This document shows, piece by piece, positions 22,547 through 31,279 of a stretch of DNA of 64,000 nucleotides. The stretch is from Flexistipes sp. (GTDB lineage: Bacteria; Chrysiogenota; Deferribacteres; Deferribacterales; Flexistipitaceae). How positions within the stretch are numbered: the first letter of the stretch is position 1; every line of letters begins with the position of its first letter. The DNA is taken from NCBI RefSeq assembly GCF_036172515.1, contig NZ_JAXKVW010000007.1:49516-113515 (forward strand). Reading direction: 5' to 3'. The notes beneath the pieces were generated by a model, which was not told the origin of the DNA, ran no database searches, and was given only the letters and a program-made list of their open reading frames with translations. The translations under genes and the position numbers were made by a program.

Positions 22547-25222
22547 ATGAAAAAGACGGGAGTGTTTGTTTTATCCATATTGTTTATATGTACCAGTCTG
22601 CTTCATGCTGAAGTTAAAGTCCCAGATTTTTCTTTTTTCGGAAAAGAAATTGCCAGTTTTCGTATAAAACCTTCATTCACGAAGATTAACGTCAGCTTTA
22701 AAAATGCAAAAAGTTTTAGTACTTACATAGAAAGTATTAAGATTGAAGCTGAGTCTTTTGACAGAAAAGAATATTCCACCAAAAAACCGGGTTCAATTTA
22801 CGGTGGGACTTTCGGAACGGGGTTATCGGCCGTATTTGTGGGGAATAAAGCCTACAGGAATTACCTCGTAAAACAGTTTCTTGAGGGCAATTATCTCGGC
22901 GTTGTGAATGCATATCCTGAATATAAGAATAAATTCACAGGCGGGAAATTTGCAAATGAGACGGCTTTTTTATACGCATCTTCCCTTCTGAAGACAGGTG
23001 ACATTCCAAAGGCTGTGGAGATTTTTGAAAGGGTGGCCGCCGGTGAAGACAATTTTGCCTTTTATGCCCAGGATAAACTTTTTGAGTACCTCGAGGAAGT
23101 CGGAAGATACAAAGATATACTCCGCTTAGGCGGGCATTTAAAAAGGCTCAGTCCGTATGCATCGTATCTATATCTCGATACTTTGTACAAAAACAATCAA
23201 TACGATAAAATGCTTAATTTTACAAGTGATTACGAAGAGTATGTTTCTGAATACCAGGTGATAAGGGATTACAAAATCGCGGCAGAATATTTTGCCGGGA
23301 AACTGGAGAAAGTGGCAGGATACGAAGCTTCATCAGAGGTATCTGTTAACTTTATTACAGATGCACTCCTTAAAACCGGTAATTTGGAGCGTGCTTTTAT
23401 TCTGATAAACGGTATGAACAGGAATAATGCCTATAAATATTATTTTAATTTTAAGTACCACATTTTAAAGGGAGATTATGAAAAGGCTGAAAAAAGCTAT
23501 GAAAAAATAGCAAAGGAAAGGGATAAACTCAGCCTTTTGTTTTTCTATCTGTCGGAAAGTTTCCCCGATATCCGTGAAAATGTCCTGAGTATATTTACGT
23601 TCAGCAACCCTGTTAATAGAGATTATTTGAATTATTACAAAGGTTTACTTTACCTAAGCAGGAATAAATATGAAAAAGCTGCTGAATATTTTGAACAGGT
23701 GGTTTTTCAGGAAAACCTGCTTATTAACAGCTATTTTTACAAAGGCATATGTTATGCTGATGAAAATGCGAGCAGGTCAAAACATTTTTTTATCAGATAT
23801 CTGAACAATGGGGAGGACAAGGAAAAGAAAAACATTGCCAGATTTATGCTGGGGCAGTTTTATTACATTGAAAAGCAGTATGAACAGACTCTGATGCTTG
23901 TGGAAAGTTGTTCCACCGCCTTTTGCACAGAGCTTAAAGCACAGGTTTATCTGGCTGAGTCAGATTTCCGGGAGGCTTTTAACCTTCTTGAAAATATTGA
24001 CAGCAATAAAGCCGTTTACATAAAAGCTGCCGCACTGTTTAATATGCAGGATTATGAAAAAGCCTTGACAATGCTCAATAAAATTAATGGCACTTACCCC
24101 GGTAAAGATTTGTTAAAAATGCTTACATATTATAAGCTTGAGGAGTTTGATAAAGGGCTGGAAATATTCAACCGGCATAAGAATGAAAAAGATTTTATCG
24201 ACAGAACGATAAGACAGCTTTATCTTGCGAATGAATATTACACGGTGATAAATATTTTGAATAGTATCGCAGATCTGACACCTGAATACAGACTGATCAT
24301 GGCAAAATCGCTCTATTCCACAGGCAAATATGACAGAGCTGAACAGATTTATTACGATTTTTTGAAGGAGAAAAAATATCTTTATGACAGTATAAACGGA
24401 CTTATTTCTATACAAAGCAGGCAGAAAATACAAAAAAGTTTTCTGATAAAAGGTTTCAAATGGCTTAATGACATGGAATTCGAGAGGGAAAATGTTATTG
24501 CGCTTGATTTTGCCAGGCTCGCTTTCAACTCCGGTGACACCGGCATGGGGATAAAGTATCTCAATTATTTCTTTAACAATTATCCTGATGCATCAAATGT
24601 TAAAGAGGCATATATTCTCAGAGCTGATTTCTTTTTTAATAAAGGCAAGCTGAAAGAGTGTATTATGGACATGAACAGTGCTATAAGCAGATTTGGCCGG
24701 GACGGGGAACTTTTGCTTCAGAAAGCAAAATGTTTGAAAGAAGATGACACTTTAAAAGCCCTTGAAATCTACAGGGAACTCAGTGACAGCGAACGGTTTG
24801 AAAGGGTGGCCAAAACAAATATTATGGAGCAGTCGGATAACGTTTCGGAAGTGGAAAATATTGCTTTGGAATTTAAAAAGGAGCAGTACGACCTTTATCT
24901 AAAAGGTATTGAAAGAGTTTTGAATATTACTCCTTTAAATAGACTTGAGAAGAAAGAGGAGTATGCATACGAGTTGATAGATTCGGGAATCAGAAAATAT
25001 GCTCCTGCAGGAGCATACTTTGTCGGTGCTGTTGAGTATGCAAAAGGGAATTATAAAAAAGCGGCATCAGGGCTTATGAAAGTATATTACCTTTATCCCG
25101 GATCAGATTATGCATTAAAGTCATTAAAGCTTGCTAAAAAAGCTTTCACTGAAACAGGTGACAATACAAACGCGGACAAAGTACAAAAAATAATAGATAA
25201 AATGGGAAGCAAGGAGGAATAG
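22547..25222 (+). CDS. Large secreted tetratricopeptide-repeat protein
   Basis: 891 residues. The signal peptide is MKKTGVFVLSILFICTSLLHA. ATG 22547 is preferred over 22541 because it sits 8 bases after AAGGCGG. The rest is a chain of degenerate TPR helices, for example AVEIFERVA, KAAEYFEQVV, RAEQIYYDFL and KAASGLMKVY near the C-terminus, suggesting a periplasmic scaffold. The stop is immediately followed by the ATG of the ExbB-like gene, with its AGGAGG inside this frame. Comparable TPR proteins accompany Tol and TonB systems (for example YbgF/CpoB), so a partner role in energised envelope transport is likely. Confidence 0.85.
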   Translation: MKKTGVFVLSILFICTSLLHAEVKVPDFSFFGKEIASFRIKPSFTKINVSFKNAKSFSTYIESIKIEAESFDRKEYSTKKPGSIYGGTFGTGLSAVFVGNKAYRNYLVKQFLEGNYLGVVNAYPEYKNKFTGGKFANETAFLYASSLLKTGDIPKAVEIFERVAAGEDNFAFYAQDKLFEYLEEVGRYKDILRLGGHLKRLSPYASYLYLDTLYKNNQYDKMLNFTSDYEEYVSEYQVIRDYKIAAEYFAGKLEKVAGYEASSEVSVNFITDALLKTGNLERAFILINGMNRNNAYKYYFNFKYHILKGDYEKAEKSYEKIAKERDKLSLLFFYLSESFPDIRENVLSIFTFSNPVNRDYLNYYKGLLYLSRNKYEKAAEYFEQVVFQENLLINSYFYKGICYADENASRSKHFFIRYLNNGEDKEKKNIARFMLGQFYYIEKQYEQTLMLVESCSTAFCTELKAQVYLAESDFREAFNLLENIDSNKAVYIKAAALFNMQDYEKALTMLNKINGTYPGKDLLKMLTYYKLEEFDKGLEIFNRHKNEKDFIDRTIRQLYLANEYYTVINILNSIADLTPEYRLIMAKSLYSTGKYDRAEQIYYDFLKEKKYLYDSINGLISIQSRQKIQKSFLIKGFKWLNDMEFERENVIALDFARLAFNSGDTGMGIKYLNYFFNNYPDASNVKEAYILRADFFFNKGKLKECIMDMNSAISRFGRDGELLLQKAKCLKEDDTLKALEIYRELSDSERFERVAKTNIMEQSDNVSEVENIALEFKKEQYDLYLKGIERVLNITPLNRLEKKEEYAYELIDSGIRKYAPAGAYFVGAVEYAKGNYKKAASGLMKVYYLYPGSDYALKSLKLAKKAFTETGDNTNADKVQKIIDKMGSKEE

Positions 25223-25834
25223 ATGCTTGAAATTTTAGAAAAGGGCGGAGTGTTGATGTATCCTATTTTGCTACTGTCAATAATATCACTGGCAGTATTT
25301 TTGGAGCGTTTGGTCAGTTTGCGTAAAAACAGATATGTTCCAAAAAATTTTATGGATAAGCTGTATGTTTTCCTGCAGAATAAATCCTTCCAGGATGCAC
25401 GGTCTCTTTGCGACATGAACAGTTGTGCAATAGGTGATATATCAAAAACAATCCTTGATAATCTGGATTTGCCAATTTCACGGCTGATGGAGCTGTCAGA
25501 AGAAGCCGGCAGATTCCAGGCCAAGAAACTCGAACGTTTTCTACCCACATTGCAGACAATTGCAAACATTGCCCCTCTGCTCGGTCTCTTGGGTACCGTT
25601 GTCGGGATGATTAAAACGTTTGTAGTGATTTCCCAGCAGGGTGTGGGTAATGCCCAGGCTTTGGCGGGCGGAATATCAGAAGCACTGTTAACTACGGCTG
25701 CCGGTCTTTCTGTGGCGATACCCACGGTTATTTTCTATCATATTATTAACAGCAGGTCAGAAAGGGTGGTTTATGAGCTGGAAGGTGCCACTTCCAACAT
25801 CCTTAATCTGATTTTTAAAGAGGAAACAAAATGA
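25223..25834 (+). CDS. exbB: MotA/TolQ/ExbB proton-channel family protein
   Basis: 203 residues. There are three membrane segments: one near residues 10-27 (GVLMYPILLLSIISLAVFLERLV) and a pair near 117-140 and 150-175. The family core is TIANIAPLLGLLGTVVGMIKTF followed by ISEALLTTAAGLSVAIPTV. With ExbD it forms a proton-driven motor in the inner membrane that energises TonB. ATG 25223 directly follows the TPR stop, and the last four bases overlap the ExbD start. ExbB is preferred over TolQ because a TonB-like gene follows and no TolB/Pal genes are present. Confidence 0.88.
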   Translation: MLEILEKGGVLMYPILLLSIISLAVFLERLVSLRKNRYVPKNFMDKLYVFLQNKSFQDARSLCDMNSCAIGDISKTILDNLDLPISRLMELSEEAGRFQAKKLERFLPTLQTIANIAPLLGLLGTVVGMIKTFVVISQQGVGNAQALAGGISEALLTTAAGLSVAIPTVIFYHIINSRSERVVYELEGATSNILNLIFKEETK

Positions 25835-26232
25835 AATTCCGTGACGATAAAAAGACGAGAAGCGTTGATATCAATCTGACCCCGCTGATAGACGTGGTCT
25901 TTTTACTCCTGATTTTTTTTATGGTTTCCACCACATTTATTTATACAGATGCACTGAAAGTCAATCTGCCTAAAGCAAAAGGTGAAAACGTTGAGATTAA
26001 AAAAAATATTAATATTGTGATTTCCCAAAACGGCTCGATTAATATTAACGGCAACAGAGTTTCAAAAGCAGGTTTGTCCAGAAAATTAAACGAACTGCAC
26101 AAAGCGATGCCAGATGCCACTGTGATTCTGCAGGCGGATAAAAATTCAGCCCATGGTGATGTTGTTTTTGTAATGGATTACTGTAAAAGGGCTGGGTTTG
26201 AAAAGCTTGCAATAGCAACCGAGGAAGAATGA
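25831..26232 (+). CDS. exbD: Biopolymer transport protein ExbD/TolR
   Basis: 133 residues with one N-terminal membrane helix. The family signature VDINLTPLIDVVFLLLIFFMVST contains the conserved aspartate (in LIDVVF) that carries protons in ExbD/TolR. The periplasmic C-terminal domain follows. It overlaps the ExbB gene by 4 bases (ATGA) and the TonB-like gene by 4 bases, so it is tightly coupled. Confidence 0.92.
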   Translation: MKFRDDKKTRSVDINLTPLIDVVFLLLIFFMVSTTFIYTDALKVNLPKAKGENVEIKKNINIVISQNGSININGNRVSKAGLSRKLNELHKAMPDATVILQADKNSAHGDVVFVMDYCKRAGFEKLAIATEEE

Positions 26233-26981
26233 AAAAATACATGTTTCTCCCTATAACCTTATTGCTGTCAATTATGATTCATCTTCTTATACTTTTGTAC
26301 ATTCCCGGTTTCAATGTTGATTTTAGTAAAAAGGATAATGAAACAATTGAAATTGAGCTTGTAAAACCCAAAATCAAGAAACCTCAGGAAACCAACGAAA
26401 AAGCTGCTGAAAAAAAAGCCGCCGGGAAGAAAGAGATTGCTGCTGAAGAAAAGCAGCTGATTTCAGCTGAAAAAGTTATAGAAAGCGCCGATGCTGAAGT
26501 CTCAAAAACCTTGCCGAGGGTTAATCTTCCGAAATTTAAAGATGAGTCTGAAATTTCTGTGCAAAAGCCAGGGTTTGAAAATCTTGTTCAGGTACCTGAA
26601 TCAAAAAACAGAGTAAATGTCAGCTCGGAAATTGCTTCAGCAAAGTCGGAAATGTCCTCCCGGTCAGTGGGGGTAAACAAAAACAAAGCGGCAAATGCGG
26701 GTAATAACTTTTTTGAAATTAAAAGTGCAAGCAACATCAACAGAACGCTTCTTAAACCTTATCCGGAGAAACCATCTTTTTCACTCGAATCCAATACGAC
26801 AGTTACATTAAGTTTTTATGTTGATCAGAATGGGAACACCTATAGTATTACACCGGTAACGAGATCAGATAAAGATATTGAACAGCTTGCCATTGATTAT
26901 GTGAGTAAACTGAAATTTGAGGCAGTGTCTTATAATAAGCCTGATAAAATACAGATTAAATTTTATTTTAAGGTGGAGTAG
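26229..26981 (+). CDS. TonB-family energy transducer
   Basis: 250 residues. An uncleaved N-terminal membrane anchor (FLPITLLLSIMIHLLILLYIPGF) contains the His of the TonB S-x3-H pattern. A Lys/Glu/Ala-rich periplasmic linker follows (residues 45-110), and then a C-terminal TonB-like domain (about 165-250) with VTLSFYVDQNGNTYSITPVTRSD. It should span the periplasm and pass the ExbB-ExbD force to outer-membrane receptors. No TonB-dependent receptor gene is nearby, so its client is unknown. TolA is a less likely alternative. Confidence 0.85.
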   Translation: MKKYMFLPITLLLSIMIHLLILLYIPGFNVDFSKKDNETIEIELVKPKIKKPQETNEKAAEKKAAGKKEIAAEEKQLISAEKVIESADAEVSKTLPRVNLPKFKDESEISVQKPGFENLVQVPESKNRVNVSSEIASAKSEMSSRSVGVNKNKAANAGNNFFEIKSASNINRTLLKPYPEKPSFSLESNTTVTLSFYVDQNGNTYSITPVTRSDKDIEQLAIDYVSKLKFEAVSYNKPDKIQIKFYFKVE

Positions 26982-26987
26982 AAATTT

Positions 26988-28118
26988 ATGGATAACCAAT
27001 TGGAGATTATTATAAAAGACAAGATAAGAGAAAAGGGGAAAATTACTTTTGCCGAATTTATGGATACGGCGCTTTATTATGCTGAGTTGGGATATTATCA
27101 GAAGGAGAATCCTTTCGGCGAGCAGGGGAGTTTTTATACGGCGGTTAATGCTTCCTCTTCTTTCGGCAGATCCATAGCTTCCGGATTTGTAAAGGTATTT
27201 GAAAGTACCGGGATTGAACAGAATATATGCGAAATGGGCGCCGGAAGCGGCTATCTGGCCAAAGATATACTTGATTATTACAAACAGGAATTTCCTGAAA
27301 TTTACAGCAATCTCAGCTACCTCATAATTGAAAAAAGCGAATATCTTATACAAAGACAGAGAGAGCTTCTTAAAGAACATGCTGATGCCGGTAAGGTCGT
27401 GTGGACTGATTTTGACAAATTTGCCGATTTCAACGGTATATTTTTTTCCAATGAGCTTGTTGACGCTTTTCCGGTACACCGCATAATCAATATAGACGGA
27501 GAATATAAAGAACTTTATGTTATTAATCACAACAATGAGCTGCAGTTTTACCCGGATAAAATTTCTACACCTGAGATTGAAGAGTACATGCAGCAGGCAG
27601 GCGTTAAACTTAATAACAAACAGATCGGTGATATTAATATAGATGCATTGAATTGGATAAAAACGCTGGGCAGTAAAATTTCAAAAGGTTTTGTTATTAC
27701 TATCGATTATGGTTTTGAAGCTGAACAGCTTTATTCTGACTTCAGAGTGGACGGTACAGTAACTTGTTATTTTAAACATAAACAGAACAATGATTTTTTT
27801 GAGCGCATAGGATATCAGGATATCACTGCTTTTGTTGATTTTAGCGGTCTGGAAATTTACGGAAAAGAGTATGGCCTGGAGACACTATCTTTTGTACCCC
27901 AGTGGCTGTTTCTAATACAGTGCGGAATTCTTAATGAGATGGAAAAGGCTGAATCTGACCTCCAGAGGACGGCGATAAAGTCTCTTATAGTTCCTGAAGG
28001 CGGTTTCGGGACAAATTTTCATGTTCTTGTTCAGACAAAAAATGTTAAAATTCCTGAAGATTTTGTTTTTAACAAATCGTCTTTAGAGACTTTTGATACA
28101 TTGTCCCGGAATTTTTAG
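26988..28118 (+). CDS. SAM-dependent methyltransferase, MidA/NDUFAF7 family
   Basis: 376 residues. Class I methyltransferase motif ICEMGAGSGYLAKDIL near residues 80-95, with the family opening ITFAEFMDTALYYAELGYYQ and the later FSNELVDAFPVHRI. In mitochondria the relative NDUFAF7 methylates an arginine of a complex I subunit. Bacterial members are common and mostly uncharacterised. ATG 26988 follows GGTGGAG. It lies 6 bases after the TonB-like gene and 5 before the YhcC-like gene, so it is probably in the same transcript. Confidence 0.88.
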   Translation: MDNQLEIIIKDKIREKGKITFAEFMDTALYYAELGYYQKENPFGEQGSFYTAVNASSSFGRSIASGFVKVFESTGIEQNICEMGAGSGYLAKDILDYYKQEFPEIYSNLSYLIIEKSEYLIQRQRELLKEHADAGKVVWTDFDKFADFNGIFFSNELVDAFPVHRIINIDGEYKELYVINHNNELQFYPDKISTPEIEEYMQQAGVKLNNKQIGDINIDALNWIKTLGSKISKGFVITIDYGFEAEQLYSDFRVDGTVTCYFKHKQNNDFFERIGYQDITAFVDFSGLEIYGKEYGLETLSFVPQWLFLIQCGILNEMEKAESDLQRTAIKSLIVPEGGFGTNFHVLVQTKNVKIPEDFVFNKSSLETFDTLSRNF

Positions 28119-28123
28119 CATTT

Positions 28124-29017
28124 ATGTATTATTCCTTGAACAAATATCTTAAAGAAAAATATGGTGAAAAGGTCTGGAAAGTTCCTGTGGATGCAGGCTT
28201 TTCATGTCCCAATAAAACCGCAAACAGCGGCGGAGAAGGCTGTATATATTGTGATACTGCTTCCTTTACTCATGTGGAAAGAGGAGAGATAGCTGATCAG
28301 GTTAAAAAAAGAATTGAAAAGCTGCGCAGGAGAAAGATAAACAAATTTATTATATATTTTCAAAGCGGAACCAATACCTACGGTGATATACAAACGGTTA
28401 AAAGCAGGATAAACAGTTCTCTTATTGACGAGGATATTGTGGGGATTCATATCGGCACGCGGCCTGACTGTGTGGATGAAAGTATTTTGGGCTATCTTTC
28501 AGAGCTGAATGAAAAATATGACGTTACAATCGAATACGGTCTGCAGAGTGCCAAAAACTCTACATTGAAATTTATTAACAGAGGGCATTCAGCAGAAGAA
28601 TTTGCCCGGGCTTGTAAAAGGACCAAGGCAAAAGGTATAAGCGTTTGTGCCCATATTATCTTAGGTCTTCCGGGTGAGAGCCGGCGGGATATGATTGAAA
28701 CTGCTGATTTTGTTGCCGGAATCGGGATTGACTCAATAAAATTTCATCATCTCCAGGTATTGAAAAATACAAAACTTGCCGAGCTGTATAGAGAGAAAAA
28801 ATTTAATTTGCTGAGCCAGGAGGAATATGTTGATATTTTGTCCCAATTTATAGCACGCTTACAGCCTGATGTTGTCATTTCAAGGCTGATAGGAGATTCC
28901 CCTGAAGAGTTGTTAATCGCTCCCGAGTGGCCGTCGTCAAAATCGGATTTTGTTAATAAATTAAACAAATTTATGGAGAAAAATAATTTATATCAGGGTA
29001 AACTTTATACAGGATGA
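28124..29017 (+). CDS. YhcC-family radical SAM protein
   Basis: 297 residues. It matches the TIGR01212/YhcC family: MYYSLNKYLKEKYGEKVWKV, then the variant cluster motif with cysteines in FSCPNKT and GCIYCD, QSGTNTYGD, HIGTRPDC and the ILGLPGES turn typical of Elp3-type radical SAM enzymes. The biochemical role is unknown. Its stop overlaps the cardiolipin synthase start by 4 bases. Confidence 0.88.
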   Translation: MYYSLNKYLKEKYGEKVWKVPVDAGFSCPNKTANSGGEGCIYCDTASFTHVERGEIADQVKKRIEKLRRRKINKFIIYFQSGTNTYGDIQTVKSRINSSLIDEDIVGIHIGTRPDCVDESILGYLSELNEKYDVTIEYGLQSAKNSTLKFINRGHSAEEFARACKRTKAKGISVCAHIILGLPGESRRDMIETADFVAGIGIDSIKFHHLQVLKNTKLAELYREKKFNLLSQEEYVDILSQFIARLQPDVVISRLIGDSPEELLIAPEWPSSKSDFVNKLNKFMEKNNLYQGKLYTG

Positions 29018-30420
29018 ATGTTTTAAGGTTATTTGCAGAATATTTTAGTCTTATACTCTCCATAGCCCTTGTTCTCGTTGTTTTATCGGGGCGCAAAGAA
29101 GCCAGAGCAACTTTCTCATGGGTTCTTATTATCATTTTTTTTCCGTATCTGGGAGCCTTACTGTATCTTATTTTTGGCAATCCAAGGCTTAAAAAGCTGG
29201 TTGATGTCAAGTTGAAAAGCAGGCGAAATATCAGAGTTAAAAAATATTTTGACAAAATGCCCGAATACAAAAATTCCCGCCTGGCCAATCTTGTGGAAAC
29301 GGTTACAAATTTAAAGCCGCAGCTCTGTTATGATCTTGAACTCCTGCCCAGCGCAACGGACAAATATTCCAAACTTGCCAGGGATCTGCTTAATGCCAGA
29401 CATTATATTTTAATAGAATACTATGTTTTCAGACAGGATGAAACGGGTGATTTTTTTCTTAAACTGATTGAGTACAAAGCTGAACAGGGAGTTAAGGTAT
29501 TTTTTCTCTACGACGGTATGGGCGCTGTTGGAATCACTTTAAAGAATTATCTGAAAAATTTAAAAAGAAATGGCGGAAAGTGTGCCGCCTTTTTGTCTCC
29601 ATTAAACTATAAGAGCATTTTGCGCATGAATTTCAGAAATCACAGGAAGATTGTGGTGGTGGACGGAAGGGTTTGTTATACAGGCGGCATTAATATAGGT
29701 AATGAATATATTGGAGATATTATCGGCAGTACCAAGTGGGTGGATACCCACGTTCGCTTCAGCGGAGACGCAGTTTATGCAGTTGAAGAGGTTTTCTCCG
29801 AAGATTGGTACTTTGCCACTGGTGAAGATATCACGGATTTGCTCCATAAAAAACATACCAGAGTGGGCGGAGATATTAATCTGCATGTTATTCCTTCAGG
29901 CCCTGATCAGAGCAGCCCGCTCATATATGATACAATCTTTTCCACTCTCAGTGCTGCAGAAAAAACAATCGATATTATTACACCCTACCTGGTTCCTGAT
30001 CAACCTATAATCCAAACGCTGAAGAATGCTTCAAAGCGCGGAGTGAAAGTCAGAATCCTTCTGCCTGGCAAAAATAATCACCCTTTTGTTGCTGCAGCCG
30101 GACGCTCTTATTACGAAGAATTGGTGGAAGCAGGCGTTGATATATATGAAACGAGAAATGTTATGCTTCATGCCAAGATTATCATGATTGACGGCTTCTG
30201 GACAACCCTTGGTTCTGCAAACATGGATGCCCGCAGTTTCAGGCTTAACTTTGAGTTGAACGTTGTAATATATTCAAAAAGATTTGCTTCAAACACCACG
30301 GATCTTATAGATTCCTATTTTGAGATGGCCAGCCAGATTGAACTTAGCACTCTGCAAAACAAAAAATTCATCAACAGGATATTTGAAGGCGTCTGCAGAA
30401 CGTTGTCGCCTGTATTATGA
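29014..30420 (+). CDS. cls: Cardiolipin synthase
   Basis: 468 residues. Two N-terminal membrane segments (about residues 8-22 and 32-52) anchor it in the inner membrane. Two phospholipase D motifs follow, HRKIVVVDGRVCYTGG near residue 210 and HAKIIMIDGFWTTLGSANMD near residue 387, giving the paired HKD active site that joins two phosphatidylglycerol molecules. ATG 29014 overlaps the previous stop (ATGA). A bidirectional terminator follows directly. Confidence 0.94.
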   Translation: MNVLRLFAEYFSLILSIALVLVVLSGRKEARATFSWVLIIIFFPYLGALLYLIFGNPRLKKLVDVKLKSRRNIRVKKYFDKMPEYKNSRLANLVETVTNLKPQLCYDLELLPSATDKYSKLARDLLNARHYILIEYYVFRQDETGDFFLKLIEYKAEQGVKVFFLYDGMGAVGITLKNYLKNLKRNGGKCAAFLSPLNYKSILRMNFRNHRKIVVVDGRVCYTGGINIGNEYIGDIIGSTKWVDTHVRFSGDAVYAVEEVFSEDWYFATGEDITDLLHKKHTRVGGDINLHVIPSGPDQSSPLIYDTIFSTLSAAEKTIDIITPYLVPDQPIIQTLKNASKRGVKVRILLPGKNNHPFVAAAGRSYYEELVEAGVDIYETRNVMLHAKIIMIDGFWTTLGSANMDARSFRLNFELNVVIYSKRFASNTTDLIDSYFEMASQIELSTLQNKKFINRIFEGVCRTLSPVL

Positions 30421-30447
30421 AAAAAGGGGCTTTGCGCCCCATTTTTA
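30421..30447. terminator. Bidirectional terminator between cls and hsp20
   Basis: GGGGC (30426-30430) pairs with GCCCC around TTTGC, with A-rich sequence on the left and ATTTTTAC on the right, so it can end transcripts from both convergent genes. Confidence 0.8.
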
Positions 30448-30903
30448 CTATTTTTCAAGTTCGATTTTTACTTCTTTCTCTTTGTAATCTTCCGATTTGG
30501 GAAGCGTAATCTTTAATACGCCGTTTTTAAATTTTGCTTTTACATCTTCCCGTTTAATATGTTTTGGCAGTGTTATTTGTCTGGTGAAAGATCCGTATAC
30601 CCTTTCTCTGCGGTAGTAGTCTTCATCTTTTTCTTCTTTTTCATCCTTCCTTTCGCCTTTAATTGTTAACAGATCACCAGCTATACTTACATCAATATCC
30701 TTTTCTTCCATACCGGGCAGGTCGGCCTTAACGACTATTTCATTCTTGTTTTCGGAGATATCTACCGATGGTGTAAATTCCATCTCACCCAACACTCTTT
30801 CATCCGGAGAAAAGAAGTCATTGAACAATCTGTTCATTTCGTCCTGCAGACTGTCAATTCCCCTGAAAGGAGAAAGTCCTTTTTGTGTTCTTCTCGGTAA
30901 CAT
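30448..30903 (-). CDS. Small heat shock protein, Hsp20 / alpha-crystallin family
   Basis: 151 residues, an ATP-independent holdase that binds unfolding proteins. The alpha-crystallin domain (about residues 42-138) begins EFTPSVDISENKNEIVVKADLPGM and ends FKNGVLKITLPK, the family's classic closing motif. The N-terminal part is short (FRGIDSLQDEMNRLFNDFF). ATG 30903 follows AAGGAGGTG. It is a single-gene unit with its own promoter and shares a terminator with cls. Confidence 0.95.
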   Translation of the reverse strand: MLPRRTQKGLSPFRGIDSLQDEMNRLFNDFFSPDERVLGEMEFTPSVDISENKNEIVVKADLPGMEEKDIDVSIAGDLLTIKGERKDEKEEKDEDYYRRERVYGSFTRQITLPKHIKREDVKAKFKNGVLKITLPKSEDYKEKEVKIELEK

Positions 30904-30941
30904 ATCTGCACCTCCTTAATGAATTATTTTTTACATTTATA

Positions 30942-30969
30942 AAGATATATCTGAGTCTACCTGTGTCAA
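30942..30969 (-). promoter_or_regulatory. Promoter candidate of hsp20
   Basis: On the minus strand, a perfect TTGACA (30964-30969) with TATCTT 16 bases downstream (30942-30947). Just upstream is a TTTTAG-CGCAA-CTAAAA dyad (plus strand about 30976-30992). It is not a CIRCE element. Confidence 0.45.
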
Positions 30970-30992
30970 GATTTATTTTTAGCGCAACTAAA

Positions 30993-31279
30993 ATTTTCTT
31001 ATTAATATTATTTAGAACGAGTTTAAAAAGAATAAGCAGCCGGGAAAGGGTGTGAGAGTGAAATGGGGAGTTGGAGAAGTGGTATATTTGTGTATTAGTT
31101 GAGAGGGCATTCAACATCGAACATCCCCATCACCTATCACCCATTACCCATTACGCATCACGGTATTATAAATCACGCATTGAAATGTAAAAATTTCGGG
31201 ATTTTGCAAGTTGTGCTTTATTGAGTTTGGAAATAATATAGTGTAAATTGGGTTTCAATAATTATAAACAGGGTGAAAA
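30993..31279. repeat. Intergenic region with dispersed repeat, copy B
   Basis: This gap contains the second copy (31078-31201) of the repeat also found at 1131-1246, with the same block order. It is followed by AT-rich sequence leading to pepD. A weak promoter-like TTGAGT with TAAATT 17 bases later lies near 31220-31250. No gene is supportable. Confidence 0.65.

Noticed and set aside
30970..31000. Possible CIRCE heat-shock operator upstream of hsp20
   Set aside because: The dyad TTTTAG...CTAAAA lacks the TTAGCACTC core and the 9-base spacing.
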